Source: an uncultured Selenomonadales bacterium
GTDB lineage: Bacteria; Bacillota; Negativicutes; Selenomonadales; Selenomonadaceae
DNA length: 31,510 nt
Direction: 5' to 3'
Assembly: GCA_937877655.1 (NCBI GenBank)
Contig: CALFJC010000136.1
Span: forward strand, 1 to 31,510
Shown: piece after piece, positions 30,628-31,510 of the stretch
Layout: each line of letters opens with the position of its first letter
Position numbering within the stretch: position 1 is the first letter of the stretch
Notes under the pieces: model-generated
Seen by the model: the letters and a program-made list of their open reading frames with translations, nothing else
Database searches by the model: none
What the model was told of the DNA's origin: nothing
Made by a program: the position numbers and the translations under genes

Positions 30628-31320
30628 TTACCTCCATAAACAGGCAATAATCAATGCGGGTAAAAAATTTGCCACTCTGATTTTTTTATCGGGGAAAAGC
30701 AGATTTACTCCGACGGCGAAAATTAAAATGCTCCCGACGCCGGAAAGATTTGCAAGCGCGACTTCCGTCATAAACGGTTCCAAAAAGCCCGCGCAGAAAG
30801 TTATCGCGCCTTGAAAAAGCCCGACGCTTACAAAAGAAAAAATACAGCCCTTGCCGAGACTCGCCGTCATCACCAAAATTATAATCAAGTCAAGCGCGGC
30901 TTTGGCGATTAAAATTGTGGCATCGTTCAAAAGTCTGTCATTAATCGCGCCGATAACCGCCATCGCCCCAATGCAAACTGTCAGTGACGCCGTAACAAAT
31001 GCATCAACAAATTTTGTATCTCCGTCATTGCCCGACTTTTCACGGAGCCAAATTCCAAACCGTTCAAATTTGCCGTCAATGTCAATGATCTCTCCGATTA
31101 AGCCGCCGCCGATTAAACTCGTGATTAAAAGCATTGTATCCAAATTTTTCAAAGCACCGTCCGCGCCGAGAAAAATTACCGCCAATGCGCAGGCATCTTG
31201 CAATGTCTTTTGAATTTTTTCGGTTAAAAATTTCCCGCCGAAAAGTCCGATCAGCCCGCCGACAATTATTCCCGCAACATTAATCAGAGTGCCGAGCCCC
31301 GCAAAATGAATCTCCGTCAA
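30628..31320 (-). CDS. DUF554 family membrane protein
   Basis: A 230-residue integral membrane protein of the DUF554 (YqgA/YdfK-like) family with about six or seven helices (LGTLINVAGIIVGGLIGL, ALAVIFLGADGAL, FVTASLTVCIGAMAVIGAI, ILIFAVGVNLL). Function unknown; transport is often suggested. The start appears to be TTG 31320, followed by TEIHFAGLGTLIN, with GGAG about 12 bases upstream; the frame stays open a little further upstream, so the start is uncertain. Its 5' 140 bases and leader are duplicated just upstream at 31361-31510. Confidence 0.8.
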   Translation of the reverse strand: MTEIHFAGLGTLINVAGIIVGGLIGLFGGKFLTEKIQKTLQDACALAVIFLGADGALKNLDTMLLITSLIGGGLIGEIIDIDGKFERFGIWLREKSGNDGDTKFVDAFVTASLTVCIGAMAVIGAINDRLLNDATILIAKAALDLIIILVMTASLGKGCIFSFVSVGLFQGAITFCAGFLEPFMTEVALANLSGVGSILIFAVGVNLLFPDKKIRVANFLPALIIACLWR

Positions 31321-31335
31321 AAATTTTCCAACTCC
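31186..31335 (-). repeat. first unit of a 175 bp-offset direct duplication
   Basis: About 150 bases covering the start and first ~45 codons of the DUF554 gene recur at 31361-31510 with an offset of 175 bases and at least three substitutions (for example TTTCCCGCC against TTTTCCGCC, and TCCGATC against TCCAATC). Confidence 0.8.
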
Positions 31336-31336
31336 G

Positions 31337-31495
31337 TTACCGCGCCCGAATTTCCCGCAACGCGCAGGCGTCTTGCAATGTCTTTTGAATTTTTTCGGTT
31401 AAAAATTTTCCGCCGAAAAGTCCAATCAGCCCGCCGACAATTATTCCCGCAACATTAATCAGAGTGCCGAGCCCCGCAAAATGAATCTCCGTCAA
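31337..31495 (-). pseudogene. truncated upstream copy of the DUF554 gene
   Basis: The duplicated segment encodes the same first ~45 residues from a TTG at 31495, then diverges (CALREIRAR) and stops at TAA 31337-31339; 175 is not a multiple of three, so it cannot read into the intact gene. The window ends exactly within the duplicated segment, so what lies upstream is unknown. Either a partial tandem duplication or an assembly artefact joining two strain variants. Confidence 0.6.
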
Positions 31496-31510
31496 AAATT
31501 TTCCAACTCC

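Larger units (their letters stand above)
376..30796. repeat. highly iterated octamer CCGCGCAG
   Basis: CCGCGCAG or its complement CTGCGCGG was found by eye at about 37 places from 376 to 30796. Starts include 376, 1048, 2515, 3000, 3438, 4697, 4974, 7389, 7853, 8083, 8593, 8690, 9053, 9377, 9448, 9881, 10172, 10589, 11639, 12335, 13275, 13705, 13884, 14098, 14163, 14875, 14911, 15912, 16072, 17246, 19947, 20851, 24719, 26008, 26231, 30537 and 30789. Read in the CCGCGCAG direction, the base after it is usually A or G, often ATT. Copies occur in several reading frames, inside genes. Confidence 0.7.

Overview
The window looks like a piece of a motile, anaerobic Firmicute with about 45% G+C, most likely a Negativicute (Selenomonadales/Selenomonadaceae). 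This is inferred from a Bacillus-type chemotaxis order (cheB-cheA-cheW-cheC-cheD-fliA) combined with a FapA/DUF342 protein, glycan genes with RgpF-type domains and oxygen-sensitive redox genes. No rRNA or other taxonomic marker is present, so the family is a guess. Both ends carry partial duplications of neighbouring sequence, which suggests that this may be a whole metagenomic contig with imperfect ends.

Layout. 1-890: a truncated duplicate, then a zinc-ribbon SAM methyltransferase. 887-5583: a two-gene restriction-modification-like locus (an M-subunit-like protein, then a 1266-residue GIY-YIG/helicase/N6-methylase polypeptide). 5587-5866: a multi-hairpin interspersed repeat ending in a heptamer array. 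5931-7352: two overlapping nucleotidyltransferase-HEPN pairs (the second is MntA/HepT). 7352-12083: a ketoacyl-ACP synthase III-like enzyme and a giant GT2-RgpF-HAD glycan enzyme. The restriction and toxin-antitoxin genes are joined to the flanking genes by overlapping stop and start codons, as if a defence island sat inside a surface-glycan cluster. 12149-13983: a redox operon (Fe-S aldo/keto reductase, a small acidic protein, a flavodoxin) ending in a bidirectional terminator.

From 14038 onward everything is on the minus strand. 17660-14038 (promoter at 17702-17730): a GT2 glycosyltransferase, an acetolactate synthase large subunit and a methyltransferase-fold protein with a signal peptide. 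28230-17802 (promoter at 28258-28285, terminator at 17770-17796): the chemotaxis/motility operon, in order cheB, a four-helix-bundle (S23-type) gene, cheA, cheW, cheC, cheD, a two-TM protein, fliA, fapA, a small protein and a SwrB-like protein. CheA/CheW relay receptor signals, CheB/CheC/CheD adapt them, and FliA drives late flagellar genes. This operon has been invaded by several non-coding elements: heptamer arrays after the stop codons of cheB, cheA and cheW, an IS200/IS605-like end between fliA and fapA, and a TIR-bearing MITE-like element upstream of fliA. 30092-28653: a biotin carboxylase. 31320-30166: DUF554 membrane protein and low-molecular-weight tyrosine phosphatase.

The strongest unexplained signals are: (i) the octamer CCGCGCAG, found about 37 times by eye on both strands and in several reading frames, a density like that of DNA uptake sequences; (ii) an S23-family gene bracketed by inverted heptamer arrays inside the che operon, like an rRNA intervening sequence that has left rRNA; (iii) a ~230-240 bp repeat in two copies whose hairpins keep pairing through compensatory changes; (iv) heptamer arrays of different sequence that start right after stop codons. 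No CRISPR array, tRNA or rRNA was seen.
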